A stretch of DNA of 36,870 nucleotides from Azospirillaceae bacterium (GCA_028277115.1 JANQHG010000123.1:1-36870), one strand, 5' to 3'. Shown: positions 25,459 to 34,018, numbered from the stretch's first letter. The notes: a model not told the origin generated them from the letters alone. Translations and numbers: made by a program.

Positions 25459-26031
25459 TCACGCGGCCGACCGGTCGGGCGGCGCGCCTGTGTCGTCGGA
25501 ACCGTCGTCGTCGCCGAGCGGATCGAGCTTGAAATTGAGCAGGCTCGGCGCCTTGTCGATGATCTCTTCCAGGATCGCCGACGCCGTCTCCAGGTCTTGC
25601 TCGAGATCGGAGGCCAGTTTTTCGGCATACTCCGGTCGGTTCAGCTTTTGGTGTGCCTCGTGCAGGCTGCGCAGCTCGGACATGAAGACCTCGCGGGCGC
25701 CGAGCGGCAGGATCGGATTGGCGGACAGGACAAAAAAGAACCGCATGCTCGCGCGCACCAGCACCGACAACATCAAGATGTCGAGTTCCTGGAACTTTTC
25801 GCGCAGATCGTCGCTGCGGCCGTCGATGATGTTGTGCAGCCGGCCTTCGATCAGGATCACCAGCGCCTGGAACTCGCCGACCTTGTCCCGGAATGCCCGG
25901 TAGGCGGCGAAGCTGTGGCGCGAGGCCTCCTTTTCGGCGCTCGACGCGAGCGTGATCGCCTCCCGCGCCTGGCGTTCAAGCGCGGCGAGCAGCCGCTGCA
26001 CTTCCGGGCGGGTATAGCCGCGACGAGCCAT
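25459..26031 (-). CDS. Conserved-looking helical protein, function unknown
   Basis: I do not recognise this 190-residue protein. From ATG 26031 (MARRGYTRPEVQRLLAALE) it is predicted almost entirely helical with coiled-coil character (about 8-45 and 125-165), one moderately hydrophobic helix (ILMLSVLVRASMRFFFVLSA, about 83-102) that could be buried or membrane-associated, and an acidic tail (DDDGSDDTGAPPD). No catalytic motif or cysteine pair is seen. The frame extends to 26112, but the added residues look random. The normal amino-acid composition argues for a real gene. Its place just upstream of ycjX-ycjF on the same strand suggests it is cotranscribed and may act with them at the envelope. 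Confidence 0.75.
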   Translation of the reverse strand: MARRGYTRPEVQRLLAALERQAREAITLASSAEKEASRHSFAAYRAFRDKVGEFQALVILIEGRLHNIIDGRSDDLREKFQELDILMLSVLVRASMRFFFVLSANPILPLGAREVFMSELRSLHEAHQKLNRPEYAEKLASDLEQDLETASAILEEIIDKAPSLLNFKLDPLGDDDGSDDTGAPPDRSAA

Positions 26032-26146
26032 GGCCGATAATGTCCATCTGACAGCCGAGGACGGAGCGCCGGCGCCCCTGCGGGCGGGCAGGCCCCCCCC
26101 CGCCCGGCGCACCCGGGACCTTGGCGACCGCTCCGGCAGACGCTGA

Positions 26147-26152
26147 TATAAA
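26147..26152 (+). promoter_or_regulatory. Candidate -10 for rodA
   Basis: TATAAA at 26147-26152 lies in a short A/T-rich patch (GATATAAAAACAG) 22 bp before the rodA GTG. The nearest -35-like TTGGCG (26121-26126) is spaced 20 bp, longer than ideal, or 17 bp if TGATAT at 26144 is the -10. Confidence 0.35.
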
Positions 26153-26173
26153 AACAGATCGGATTAACGGTTC

Positions 26174-27334
26174 GTGAGTGTCTTCATGCCCATCGAGCTG
26201 GCCCCGCAGCCGCCGCTGCTGGTCGTCACCGGCAAGTTGCGCCTGATCAACTGGGGGCTCGTGATTCTGGTGACCGCGATCACCGGGATCGGTGTCGGGC
26301 TTCTCTACTCGGCGGCCGGCGGCGACTGGCAACCGTGGGCGATGCGCCAGCTGATCCGGTTCGCGCCCGGGCTGGTGATCATGATCGCGATCGGGCTGAT
26401 CGATGTGCGGCTGTGGATGCGATTCGCCTATCCGATCTATCTGGTCATGCTCGGCCTGTTGATCGCGGTGGAAATCGCCGGACAGGTCGGCATGGGGGCG
26501 CAGCGCTGGATCGACTTCGGCTTTTTCGTCCTGCAACCGTCCGAGCTGATGAAGATCGCGCTGGTGTTGGCACTCGCGCGCTATTTCCATGGGCTGACGC
26601 TGGAGCAGATCGGCCGGCCGTTGGTCTTGATCCCGCCGTTGATCTTGGTCTTGATGCCGGTGGCGTTGGTGCTGCTCCAGCCGAATCTGGGGACCGCCAT
26701 GCTGTTGTTGCTGGGCAGTGGCGCGATCTTCTTTGCCGCCGGTGTCCGGTTGTGGAAGTTCGCGATCGCCCTGCTCGGCGGCTTGGCGGTGATCCCGATC
26801 GGGTGGGAGTTTCTTCACGATTACCAAAAACAGCGGGTGTTCACCTTCCTCGACCCCGAAAGCGATCCGTTGGGCGCCGGCTACAACATCATCCAGTCGA
26901 AGATCGCGCTGGGCGCCGGCGGGGTGTTCGGCAAGGGATATTTGACGGGCTCGCAAAGCCAGCTGATGTTCCTGCCGGAAAAGCATACGGACTTCATCTT
27001 TGTGGTGCTTGCCGAAGAGTTCGGCATGGTCGGTGCGCTGACCCTGCTGGCGTTGTATCTTTTGGTGTTCGTTTACGGCTTCGTGATCACGCTGACCTGC
27101 CGCAATCAGTTCGGCCGGCTGGTCGGGATCGGGATCGTGACCACCATCTTTTTATATGTGTTCGTCAATGTCGCGATGGTCACCGGCTTGATACCGGTGG
27201 TCGGGATCCCGCTGCCGCTGGTGTCTTATGGCGGCACCGCGATGCTGACCTTGACGGTCGCGTGCGGATATCTGTTGAGCGTGTCGGTGCACCGGGACGT
27301 CCGCATCCCGCGGACCGGCACCCACGAGCTGTGA
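26174..27334 (+). CDS. rodA: Rod shape-determining protein RodA
   Basis: RodA is the SEDS-family peptidoglycan glycosyltransferase of the elongasome, in the inner membrane with PBP2. 386 residues and about ten transmembrane helices. Family motifs: GAQRWIDFGFFVLQPSELMK, LLLLGSGAIFFAAGV, GAGGVFGKGYLTGSQSQL, EKHTDFIFVVLAEEFGMVG and GIPLPLVSYGGTAMLT. The frame starts with GTG 26174; ATG 26186 four codons later is an alternative, and neither has a strong Shine-Dalgarno. Alphaproteobacteria usually keep rodA with mreBCD and mrdA; here it is isolated between an unknown gene and nfu, so the mre cluster lies elsewhere. Confidence 0.96.
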   Translation: MSVFMPIELAPQPPLLVVTGKLRLINWGLVILVTAITGIGVGLLYSAAGGDWQPWAMRQLIRFAPGLVIMIAIGLIDVRLWMRFAYPIYLVMLGLLIAVEIAGQVGMGAQRWIDFGFFVLQPSELMKIALVLALARYFHGLTLEQIGRPLVLIPPLILVLMPVALVLLQPNLGTAMLLLLGSGAIFFAAGVRLWKFAIALLGGLAVIPIGWEFLHDYQKQRVFTFLDPESDPLGAGYNIIQSKIALGAGGVFGKGYLTGSQSQLMFLPEKHTDFIFVVLAEEFGMVGALTLLALYLLVFVYGFVITLTCRNQFGRLVGIGIVTTIFLYVFVNVAMVTGLIPVVGIPLPLVSYGGTAMLTLTVACGYLLSVSVHRDVRIPRTGTHEL

Positions 27335-27354
27335 GCGCGCCGCGCGCCGCCGGG

Positions 27355-27912
27355 TTATGCCACCGGCCGGACCTCGGTGACCTCGGGGATGTAGTGCCGC
27401 AGCAGGTTCTCGATGCCCATCTTGAGCGTCGCGGTCGAGCTCGGGCAGCCGGCGCAGGCGCCGCGCATGGTCAGATAGACGACCCCGCGCTCGAACCCGT
27501 GGAACGTGATGTCGCCACCGTCCTGGGCGACTGCCGGGCGGACCCGGGTGTCGAGCAACTCCTTGATCTGACCGATGATCGCGGCGTCCGGATGGTCGCT
27601 GTCGTTGCTGTGGCCGCTGTCCTCGTCGCCGTCCAGCACCGGGGCGCCGGACTGGAAGTGCGCCATGATCGCGCCCAACACCGGCGGCCGGATCGCGTGC
27701 CAATCCTGGTCCTCGGCCTTGGTGACCGAAACGAAGTCGGGGCCGAGGAACACCCGGGTGACGCCCGCAACCGCGAACAGCCGGGCCGCCAACGGCGAGC
27801 GCGCCGCGGTCGCCGGGTCGGCGAAGTCCGCGGTGCCGCGGGTCAGCACCGTACAGCCGGGCAGGAACTTCAGGGTCGCCGGATTGGGGGTTGGTTCGGT
27901 CTGGATGAACAT
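27355..27912 (-). CDS. Nfu/NifU-type iron-sulfur cluster carrier
   Basis: 185 residues. The N-terminal Nfu_N domain (MFIQTEPTPNPATLKFLPG, then RLFAVAGVTRVFLGPDFVSVTK) is joined by an acidic linker to the C-terminal NifU-like domain (VRPAVAQDGGDITFHGFERG, YLTMRGACAGCPSS with cluster ligands Cys153 and Cys156). It receives Fe-S clusters and delivers them to apo-proteins in the cytosol; the human mitochondrial homologue is NFU1. The frame is open to 27969, but MFIQTEPTPNP is the family start (ATG 27912). Convergent with rodA over 20 bp. Fe-S clients nearby by coincidence or design include IOR and the radical SAM enzyme. Confidence 0.94.
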   Translation of the reverse strand: MFIQTEPTPNPATLKFLPGCTVLTRGTADFADPATAARSPLAARLFAVAGVTRVFLGPDFVSVTKAEDQDWHAIRPPVLGAIMAHFQSGAPVLDGDEDSGHSNDSDHPDAAIIGQIKELLDTRVRPAVAQDGGDITFHGFERGVVYLTMRGACAGCPSSTATLKMGIENLLRHYIPEVTEVRPVA

Positions 27913-28042
27913 CGGCGGTCGGCTCCGGTCTCGTGACTTCGACGAAGGTGGTCCGAGCGTGCGGCGCAATCAACCATGACTTTGGACAGAAAGGCGGCGA
28001 ACATCGCCGACGTCTTGGGGATTGCTGAACCCCTTTAACCAG

Positions 28043-28118
28043 TGGGGGTCAAGGGGGGTTGCCCCCCTTGCGGGGGTGTCGGGGGCGGCGCCCCTGACAA
28101 CGGCCGAAGGCCGAACGC
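28043..28118 (+). repeat. Dispersed GC-rich palindromic repeat, copy C
   Basis: AAGGGGGG (28051-28058) pairs with CCCCCCTT (28062-28069); GTCGGGGGC (28078-28086) pairs with GCCCCTGAC (28090-28098) including one G-T pair; then ACAACGGCCGAAGGCCGAAC. Near-identical to copy B. Unlike copies A and B it lies between divergent genes (nfu and IOR), so termination cannot be its only role. Confidence 0.7.
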
Positions 28119-28165
28119 CGGCGCTGCCGGTCGGGTCTGCCGGTCGCCCGTGGGGAACCAACAAA

Positions 28166-28199
28166 CGACTGCGGGCCAACGACTGCGGGCCAACGACTG
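28166..28199. repeat. 14-bp tandem repeat, 2.4 units, upstream of the IOR gene
   Basis: CGACTGCGGGCCAA occurs at 28166-28179 and 28180-28193, followed by a partial unit CGACTG at 28194-28199. The units are identical. The array ends 36 bp before the IOR start codon, within its likely promoter/leader. Confidence 0.85.
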
Positions 28200-28235
28200 A
28201 GGGATGGTGCGCGCCGCCACCCTGGGAGAGCCGCC

Positions 28236-31200
28236 ATGGAGCGCTTGGACGATCGCTACACCCTTGACGACGGGCCGCTTTATCTCTCCGGCGTTCACGC
28301 TTTGGTGCGTTTGGCGATCATGCAGCGTCGGCTCGACCGGGCGCGCGGCCTCGACACCGCTGGGTATGTGACCGGTTACCGCGGGTCGCCGCTCGGCACG
28401 CTCGACCAGGCGATGGCGCGGGCCAAGACCCACCTGGACGCCCATCAGATCCGCGTCCAGCCGGCGATCAACGAGGAGCTCGCGGCGACCGCGTGTCTGG
28501 GCAGCCAACAGGTCGGCCTGTTCCCCGGCGCGCGTCACGACGGCGTGTTCGCGATGTGGTACGGCAAGGGTCCCGGGGTCGATCGGGCCGGGGACGCGTT
28601 GCGCCACGGCAACGCGGCCGGGACCGCGCGCTATGGCGGCGTCCTGCTGCTGGCCGGGGACGACCATGCCTGCCGCTCCTCGACCCTGCCGCACCAGAGC
28701 GAGCACGCCTTCGTCCATCTCCAGATCCCGGTTTTGGCGCCTGCCGACGTTTACGACGTGTTGAGATTGGGTTTGGCCGGATGGGCGATCTCGCGGTTCT
28801 CCGGCTGTTGGGTGGCGTTGAAGTTGGTTGCCGAGGTGGCCGACAGCGCGGCGACGGTGGTGGTCGACCCGTCGCTCGGCCGGTTTGCGGTGCCGGCCGA
28901 GGATGTGGCGGCGCCGCTCGGGGTGCGGTGGCCGGACCCGCCGCTGGCCCAGGAGCGGCGGCTGATGACGGCGAAGCTGGCGGCGGTCGAGGCGTTCGTC
29001 CGCACCGCCGGGCTCGACCGGGTGGTGGTCGGGGCCGGCGCCGGGCCGCGTCGGCTCGGGATCGTCACCACCGGCAAGGCCGCGGGCGATGTCCGCCAAG
29101 CGTTGGCACGGCTGGGGCTGAGCGATGCCGAGGCGGCGGCGCTCGGGCTTCGTGTCTATCAGGTTGCGATGCCGTGGCCGCTCGAGCGCGAGGGCGCGCT
29201 CGCCTTCGCCGGCGGGCTGGACGAGGTGGTGGTGGTCGAGGAAAAGCGACCGCTGATCGAACCGCAACTGAAGGACCTGCTCTACCATCTGCCGGCCGAC
29301 CGTCGGCCGCGGGTGGTCGGCAAGACCGACGAGCACGGGCGCCCGCTGCTGCCGGCGCACGGCGAGGTGACGCCGGCGGGGATCGCGCGGGCGCTGGCGG
29401 GCCGCCCCGGGCCGCTGGCCGCCCATCCGGGCGTCCGGGCCGCGGCCGACGCGCTCGCCGCGGCCGAGGCGGCGGCGGCCGCGCATCCGGCACCGCCGAT
29501 CGGGCGCACGGCGCATTTCTGCCCCGGCTGCCCGCACAGCCGCTCGACCAAGGTCCCGGACGGCAGCCGGGCGCTCGCCGGGATCGGCTGCCATTACATG
29601 GTGATCTGGATGGACCGGGCGACCGCGACCTTCACCCAGATGGGCGGCGAAGGCGCGTCCTGGCTCGGCCAGGCGCCGTTCACCGACACCCCGCATGTGT
29701 TCGCCAACATGGGCGACGGCACCTATGTCCATTCCGGCGTGCTGGCGATCCGCGCCGCGGTCGCCGCCGGCGTCACCATGACGATCAAGATCCTGTTCAA
29801 CGACGCGGTCGCGATGACCGGCGGTCAACCGATGGACGGCGGGCTCACGGTCGCGCGTCTGACCCGCCAGCTTGCCGCCGAAGGGGTCGATGCGATCGTG
29901 GTGGTCACCGATCGCCGGGTCGGCGGGCACGCCGCGCGCGCGCGCTATGCGCCGGGTACCGAGTTGGTCGGGCGCGATCGGCTGGCTGAGGTGCAAGAGC
30001 GGCTGACCCGCCGGCGCGGGGTCAGCGTTCTGGTGTTCGATCAGACCTGTGCCGCCGAGGTGCGTCGTCGCCGTCGGCGCGGCCTGGCGCCACCGCCGCC
30101 GCGGCGCCTGGTGATCCACGAGGCGGTGTGCGAGGGCTGCGGCGATTGTTCGACCAGGTCGAACTGTCTGTCGGTGGTGCCGGTCGACACCGAATACGGC
30201 ACCAAGCGCGAGATCGATCAGGCGTCGTGCAACGCCGACCTTGCCTGCGCCGACGGAATGTGCCCGAGCTTCGTCTCGGTCGACGGCGGCCGGCCACGCC
30301 GCGCCTCGGTCGCGGTCGAGCGCGACCCGAGCCCGGCGCCGCCCGACCCGCAGCAGGCAACCGCGCCGCTCGCGGCGCCGGTCAACCTGCTGATCTGCGG
30401 GGTCGGCGGCACCGGCGTGGTGACGGTTGCCAACCTGATCGGCCTGGCCGCCCATTTCGACGGCCGCGGCGCCACCGTGCTCGATCAGACCGGGCTTGCC
30501 CAAAAAGGCGGCGCGGTGACCAGCCACGTCCGGATCGCCGCCGATCCGGCCGATTTGGCTGCCGTCCGTCTCGGCATCGGCGAGGCGGACGTGGTGCTCG
30601 GCGCCGACCCGGTGGTCACCGCCGCGCTCGAATGGCGCAGCCGGATCGCATCCGGGCGCACCCGGGTGATCCTGAACGCCCGCGAGCTTCCGACGGCCGC
30701 GTTCGTTCGCGATCCCGGCGCCCGGGTCCCGGTCGACGACCTGATCGCGGCGCTGCGCGCCGACGCCGGCGCCGAGCGGGTCGAGACGATCGACGCCGGC
30801 GGGGTCGCGGCGCACTTGGCCGGCGACCCGATCGCAACCAACCTGGTGCTGCTCGGCGCTGCTTGGCAGCGCGGGTTGATCCCGGTGTCACACAGGTCTT
30901 TGATGCGTGCGATTGCGTTGAATGGCGTTGAGATCTCGTTGAACCAGCAGGCGTTCGCGTGGGGTCGGCGACTGGCGGCGACGCCGGAGGCGGTGCGCGT
31001 GCGGCTGGACGCCGCTGTTGCTGCCGCTGCGGATTGCGATGGGGCGACGGCGGCGGACCGTCGGCGTTCGACCAGCCTTGAGGAAGCGATCGCGCGCCGG
31101 GCCGAACAGTTGACCGCGTATCAGGGCGCAAAGCTGGCCGTGCGCTATCGGGCGTTGGTCGACCGGGTCGACGCGGCCGAAGCGGCGGCGCTGCCTGGCG

Positions 31201-31721
31201 CGACCGCGCTCACCGCGGCGGTGGCGGAGAGCTATCACCATGTGCTGGCGATCAAGGACGAGTACGAAGTCGCACGTCTGTTCAGCCGGACCGGGTTTCT
31301 GACAAGCGTGCGCGCGCGGTTCGACGGCCCGGTCCGGCTTGGGGTTTATCTGGCGCCGCCGCTGTTCGCCCGACGCGACCCGGTGACCGGCGCGCCGGTC
31401 AAGCGACGGTTCGGACCGTGGATTTTCCCGCTGTTCACCGGTCTTGCGCGGTTGCGCAGCTTGCGCGGCACGCCTTTCGACCCGTTTGGTTGGACCGCGG
31501 AGCGCCGGGCCGACCGGGCGGCGATCGCGGCGTTCGAACGGCTGGTCGAGGCGCTGTTGGCCGAGCTCACGCCGACCACCCATGGGGCGGCGGTCGCGCT
31601 GGCCAAGCTGCCGCGCGAGGTGCGCGGGTTTGGTCCGGTGCGTGCCCGCGCCCGCGCCGCCGCGTCCGCCCGGCAGGAGACGCTCTGGCAGGCGTTCCGC
31701 GCCGCGGCGGCAAGCGGGTAA
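28236..31721 (+). CDS. Indolepyruvate ferredoxin oxidoreductase, fused alpha-beta-gamma type
   Basis: Oxidatively decarboxylates aryl (and possibly branched) 2-oxoacids to acyl-CoA, reducing ferredoxin. 1161 residues, the single-chain form found in proteobacteria. Order: alpha-like pyrimidine-binding domain (TAGYVTGYRGSPLGTLDQ, NEELAATACLGSQQ; 1 to about 400); TPP domain with CPGCPHSRSTKVP, GIGCHYM, MGDGTYVHSG (GDG at 493-495) and NDAVAMTGGQ; Cys-rich segment CEGCGDC (Cys632, 635, 638) to CNADLACADGMCPSF; gamma domain from about 717 (NLLICGVGGTGVVTVANLIG, DQTGLAQKGGAVTSHVRI); C-terminal DUF6537-like region (VAESYHHVLAIKDEYEVARL, about 990-1010). ATG 28236 with GGGAGAG upstream. No ferredoxin gene is adjacent. 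Confidence 0.94.
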   Translation: MERLDDRYTLDDGPLYLSGVHALVRLAIMQRRLDRARGLDTAGYVTGYRGSPLGTLDQAMARAKTHLDAHQIRVQPAINEELAATACLGSQQVGLFPGARHDGVFAMWYGKGPGVDRAGDALRHGNAAGTARYGGVLLLAGDDHACRSSTLPHQSEHAFVHLQIPVLAPADVYDVLRLGLAGWAISRFSGCWVALKLVAEVADSAATVVVDPSLGRFAVPAEDVAAPLGVRWPDPPLAQERRLMTAKLAAVEAFVRTAGLDRVVVGAGAGPRRLGIVTTGKAAGDVRQALARLGLSDAEAAALGLRVYQVAMPWPLEREGALAFAGGLDEVVVVEEKRPLIEPQLKDLLYHLPADRRPRVVGKTDEHGRPLLPAHGEVTPAGIARALAGRPGPLAAHPGVRAAADALAAAEAAAAAHPAPPIGRTAHFCPGCPHSRSTKVPDGSRALAGIGCHYMVIWMDRATATFTQMGGEGASWLGQAPFTDTPHVFANMGDGTYVHSGVLAIRAAVAAGVTMTIKILFNDAVAMTGGQPMDGGLTVARLTRQLAAEGVDAIVVVTDRRVGGHAARARYAPGTELVGRDRLAEVQERLTRRRGVSVLVFDQTCAAEVRRRRRRGLAPPPPRRLVIHEAVCEGCGDCSTRSNCLSVVPVDTEYGTKREIDQASCNADLACADGMCPSFVSVDGGRPRRASVAVERDPSPAPPDPQQATAPLAAPVNLLICGVGGTGVVTVANLIGLAAHFDGRGATVLDQTGLAQKGGAVTSHVRIAADPADLAAVRLGIGEADVVLGADPVVTAALEWRSRIASGRTRVILNARELPTAAFVRDPGARVPVDDLIAALRADAGAERVETIDAGGVAAHLAGDPIATNLVLLGAAWQRGLIPVSHRSLMRAIALNGVEISLNQQAFAWGRRLAATPEAVRVRLDAAVAAAADCDGATAADRRRSTSLEEAIARRAEQLTAYQGAKLAVRYRALVDRVDAAEAAALPGATALTAAVAESYHHVLAIKDEYEVARLFSRTGFLTSVRARFDGPVRLGVYLAPPLFARRDPVTGAPVKRRFGPWIFPLFTGLARLRSLRGTPFDPFGWTAERRADRAAIAAFERLVEALLAELTPTTHGAAVALAKLPREVRGFGPVRARARAAASARQETLWQAFRAAAASG

Positions 31722-31794
31722 TCCGCGGGTGCGATCGCTGGTCGCGGCGGTCCGCGCCCGGGCGGGCCGGTTCACGGGCCGTCGGTCGCACGCG

Positions 31795-32253
31795 TCAGGG
31801 GACCACGCCGACCTCGGGGTTCGCAAAATCGAAGCCGTCGGGCGGCAGTCGGTCCTTCAAGAAGGTGCCGAGCTTACGGTCGGCGACCTTGATGTGGCCG
31901 GTGATCCAGGATCGTACGAACTCGGCCAGGTGTTCGGCGGTGTCCTGGCCGGCCGCGATGCTTTGCTCCATCGCGTGCAGGCGGTCGACGAAACCGGCGT
32001 GTTGGGCGCGATGCGCTTCGATGTCGTCGTAGCCGTAAGACGACATCAGCTCGTCTTCATGGCCGAAATGGTATTGGGTGTAGGCGAATAGCTCTTTCAT
32101 CACCTTGTCGACCACGGCGGCCTGGTCGTGGCGCTGCAGCGATTCGACCAAGTCGTTGTAGACGCTGAGCAGCATCTTGTGCTCGTCGTCGATCAGTTTG
32201 ACATTGACGCTAAGATCGCCCGTCCAATCGACGGCTGAGGGGGCGTCGGACAC
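31795..32253 (-). CDS. Single-domain bacterial hemerythrin
   Basis: A non-heme di-iron four-helix-bundle protein that binds O2; roles in oxygen sensing, storage or delivery are known in other bacteria. 152 residues. All ligands of the pattern are present: His25, His62-xxx-Glu66, His81-xxx-His85 and His120-xxxx-Asp125 (DDEHKMLLSVYND, YHFGHEDELM, HRAQHAGF, WITGHIKVADRKLG). The frame is open to 32433, but GTG 32253 with GGAGG (minus strand, 32262-32266) 8 nt upstream gives the family N-terminus (VDWTGDLSVNVKLIDDEH). No fused signalling domain. Convergent with the oxygen-sensitive-type IOR; a protective partnership is only a guess. Confidence 0.93.
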   Translation of the reverse strand: MSDAPSAVDWTGDLSVNVKLIDDEHKMLLSVYNDLVESLQRHDQAAVVDKVMKELFAYTQYHFGHEDELMSSYGYDDIEAHRAQHAGFVDRLHAMEQSIAAGQDTAEHLAEFVRSWITGHIKVADRKLGTFLKDRLPPDGFDFANPEVGVVP

Positions 32254-32575
32254 GAGGATTGCCTCCACGTTTGTCTGGCCCGCCGGGCTGGGGTGTCCGC
32301 CCGGGCCGGGCCGGCCGCGCGTCGATCGGTCTTGGAGCGGCCGGTCTCGGCGGCGGCGACCGCGGGCCGGGTGCGGCGTGGCAACCGCGCTGGTCCGTCC
32401 TGCCGGCATCGGGCGATGCGGCAGACCGTCCACCGGGACCGCGATCTTGGTCTTGACGACCGACTTTAGTCAAAGCTCCCAGGCGCCGGAAGAGTGGAAT
32501 GCTGCACCGCCGTGAGGGGGTCTGCGATTTTAAATTGCAAATCCGGTGTTATTGTAACCGAGTCGTTGCGTGCGG
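32254..32575. other. Intergenic region upstream of the hemerythrin gene
   Basis: 322 bp without a credible gene. It holds an A/T-rich patch at about 32526-32560 (GATTTTAAATTGCAAATC; minus-strand TTACAA-17 bp-TTTAAA is promoter-like) and an imperfect palindrome TTGAC...GTCAA at about 32451-32471. The remainder is GC-rich and featureless. It lies downstream of the ABC1 kinase gene, so hemerythrin probably has its own promoter here. Confidence 0.4.
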
Positions 32576-33925
32576 TCAGGCCGGCACGTCGATGCCGTAG
32601 CGGCGGAGCAGGTCGTCCTGGCGCCTTTCCAGCGTCGCCTCGTCAAAATCGCGGATCAGCTCCTGAAAAACCCGATACCAATTGATCGCCGCCTTCAAGT
32701 GCAGGAACACCGACCCGAGACCGATCGCGACCCGATCCATGTAGACGAACTCACGCGGGATGGTGACGCCGCCGACTCGGCGCAGCGCGCGATGGACCTT
32801 CTGTGCCGCCGTCCGGCCGTAGACGGTGGCGTTGGTTTCCTCGATCGGTCGCACCCGGTCCTCCATCAACGGCGCATAGACGAACCGTGCCCAGATGCCC
32901 AAGACCTCGACCAGCTCGTGGGTGATCTCGGAGAACCCCCAGGTCCGATAGGCCTCGATCGCGCGCTCCTGATCGTCGTCCAACAGCGCCCGATAGAGGT
33001 CGATCACACCGCGGACGAACGACGGCGGGAACACCCGCACGCAGCCGAAATCCAGCAAATTGAGCGTATCGTCCGGTCGCACCGTATAGTTGCCGAGGTG
33101 CGGATCACCGTGGATGATGCCGTAGGCGTGAAACGGAATGTACCAGGCGTGGTACATGCGCATCGCCAGTGTGTTGCCCGACTCCGGCCGGGCCTTCGCC
33201 GCCTCGAGCAGGGGCGTGCCGTCGAGCCAGGTCATGGTGAGCAGCCGGCGGGTCGACAGCTCGGGCAGCGGCGCCGGCACCTCGACGCCGGAGACCCCGG
33301 CCAGCATCTCGCGGTACATCGCCAGGTGCCTGGCTTCGCGGTCATAGTCGAGCTCTTCGCGCAGGCGCGCGCTGATCTCGGCGTGGATCTGATCGGTGCC
33401 GACCGCGCTGTCGTAGCGGCGGTGGATGGCGAAGATCAGCGCGAGCTGACGCAAGTCGGCTTCGACCGCCGATCCCATGTCCGGGTACTGGAGTTTGCAG
33501 GCAACGGTCCGCCCGTCAAGGCTGCGCGCGCGGTGGACCTGGCCGAGCGAGGCCGCTGCGGACGCTTCGCGCTCGAACGACGCGAACTTCTCGAGCCAGT
33601 CGGGCCCGAGCTCGGCGGCCATCCGTCGGCGCACGAACGACCAGCCCATCGACGGCGCCTGTGCCTGGAGCTGCGCCAACTCCTGCGCCAGATCGGCCGG
33701 GAGCGCGTCCGGGATGGTCGCCAGCATCTGGGCGACCTTCATCAACGGCCCTTTGATGCCGCCGAGCGCCTGTCGGAGTTCCGCACCGAGCCTTCCCGAG
33801 TCGACGCCGCCCCCGATCACGCGGCCGCCGACCGCGCGGGCCGCCACGCCGCCGACCGCGGTGGTCACCTGGGCATAGCGCCTGAGCCGACCGCCCAGGC
33901 TGTCCTCATCGCGTGGTGGGGTCAT
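32576..33925 (-). CDS. ABC1/UbiB-family atypical kinase
   Basis: 449 residues of the ABC1/ADCK/UbiB protein-kinase-like family, linked to coenzyme Q synthesis and lipid homeostasis. Seen: the N-terminal KxGQ-type region as GPLMKVAQML (Lys63), the Ala-rich nucleotide loop ASAAASLGQVHRA, Lys144 in ACKLQYPD, ELDYDREARH, the catalytic-loop equivalent HGDPHLGNY (His272, Asp274), and metal-binding LLDFGCVR. ATG 33925 is chosen; GTG 33931 is an alternative with AGGG just upstream. The frame extends to 35059 through a tRNA gene and antisense to the Memo gene, which cannot be real. It lies 93 bp after the tRNA on the same strand and may share its transcript. No C-terminal hydrophobic anchor of the E. 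coli UbiB type is obvious, so I give no symbol. Confidence 0.9.
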   Translation of the reverse strand: MTPPRDEDSLGGRLRRYAQVTTAVGGVAARAVGGRVIGGGVDSGRLGAELRQALGGIKGPLMKVAQMLATIPDALPADLAQELAQLQAQAPSMGWSFVRRRMAAELGPDWLEKFASFEREASAAASLGQVHRARSLDGRTVACKLQYPDMGSAVEADLRQLALIFAIHRRYDSAVGTDQIHAEISARLREELDYDREARHLAMYREMLAGVSGVEVPAPLPELSTRRLLTMTWLDGTPLLEAAKARPESGNTLAMRMYHAWYIPFHAYGIIHGDPHLGNYTVRPDDTLNLLDFGCVRVFPPSFVRGVIDLYRALLDDDQERAIEAYRTWGFSEITHELVEVLGIWARFVYAPLMEDRVRPIEETNATVYGRTAAQKVHRALRRVGGVTIPREFVYMDRVAIGLGSVFLHLKAAINWYRVFQELIRDFDEATLERRQDDLLRRYGIDVPA

Positions 33926-34018
33926 GGTCACCGCCCTGGGGGCCGCCGGTCTACGGCCGCGGCCATGTCTCGCCGGGTTCGACCTCAGATATGGGTCGGT
34001 GGCGGTCGGCGACCAGAC

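Noticed and set aside
27335-27347. GCGCG-CCG-CGCGC hairpin between rodA and nfu as a terminator
   Set aside because: A five-base alternating GC stem without a T-tract is expected by chance at this composition.
28166-28199. CRISPR-like array
   Set aside because: The 14-bp units are contiguous with no spacers and only 2.4 copies; this is a simple tandem repeat.
28035-30815. 926-codon minus-strand open frame
   Set aside because: It is antisense to the IOR gene, Arg/Pro/His-rich and motif-free; its start region also runs through the intergenic repeat. A composition artefact.
32451-32471. TTGAC...GTCAA palindrome as an FNR/Anr box for hemerythrin
   Set aside because: The spacing and sequence do not match TTGAT-N4-ATCAA, and it lies about 200 bp from the hemerythrin start. 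Left as an unexplained imperfect palindrome.
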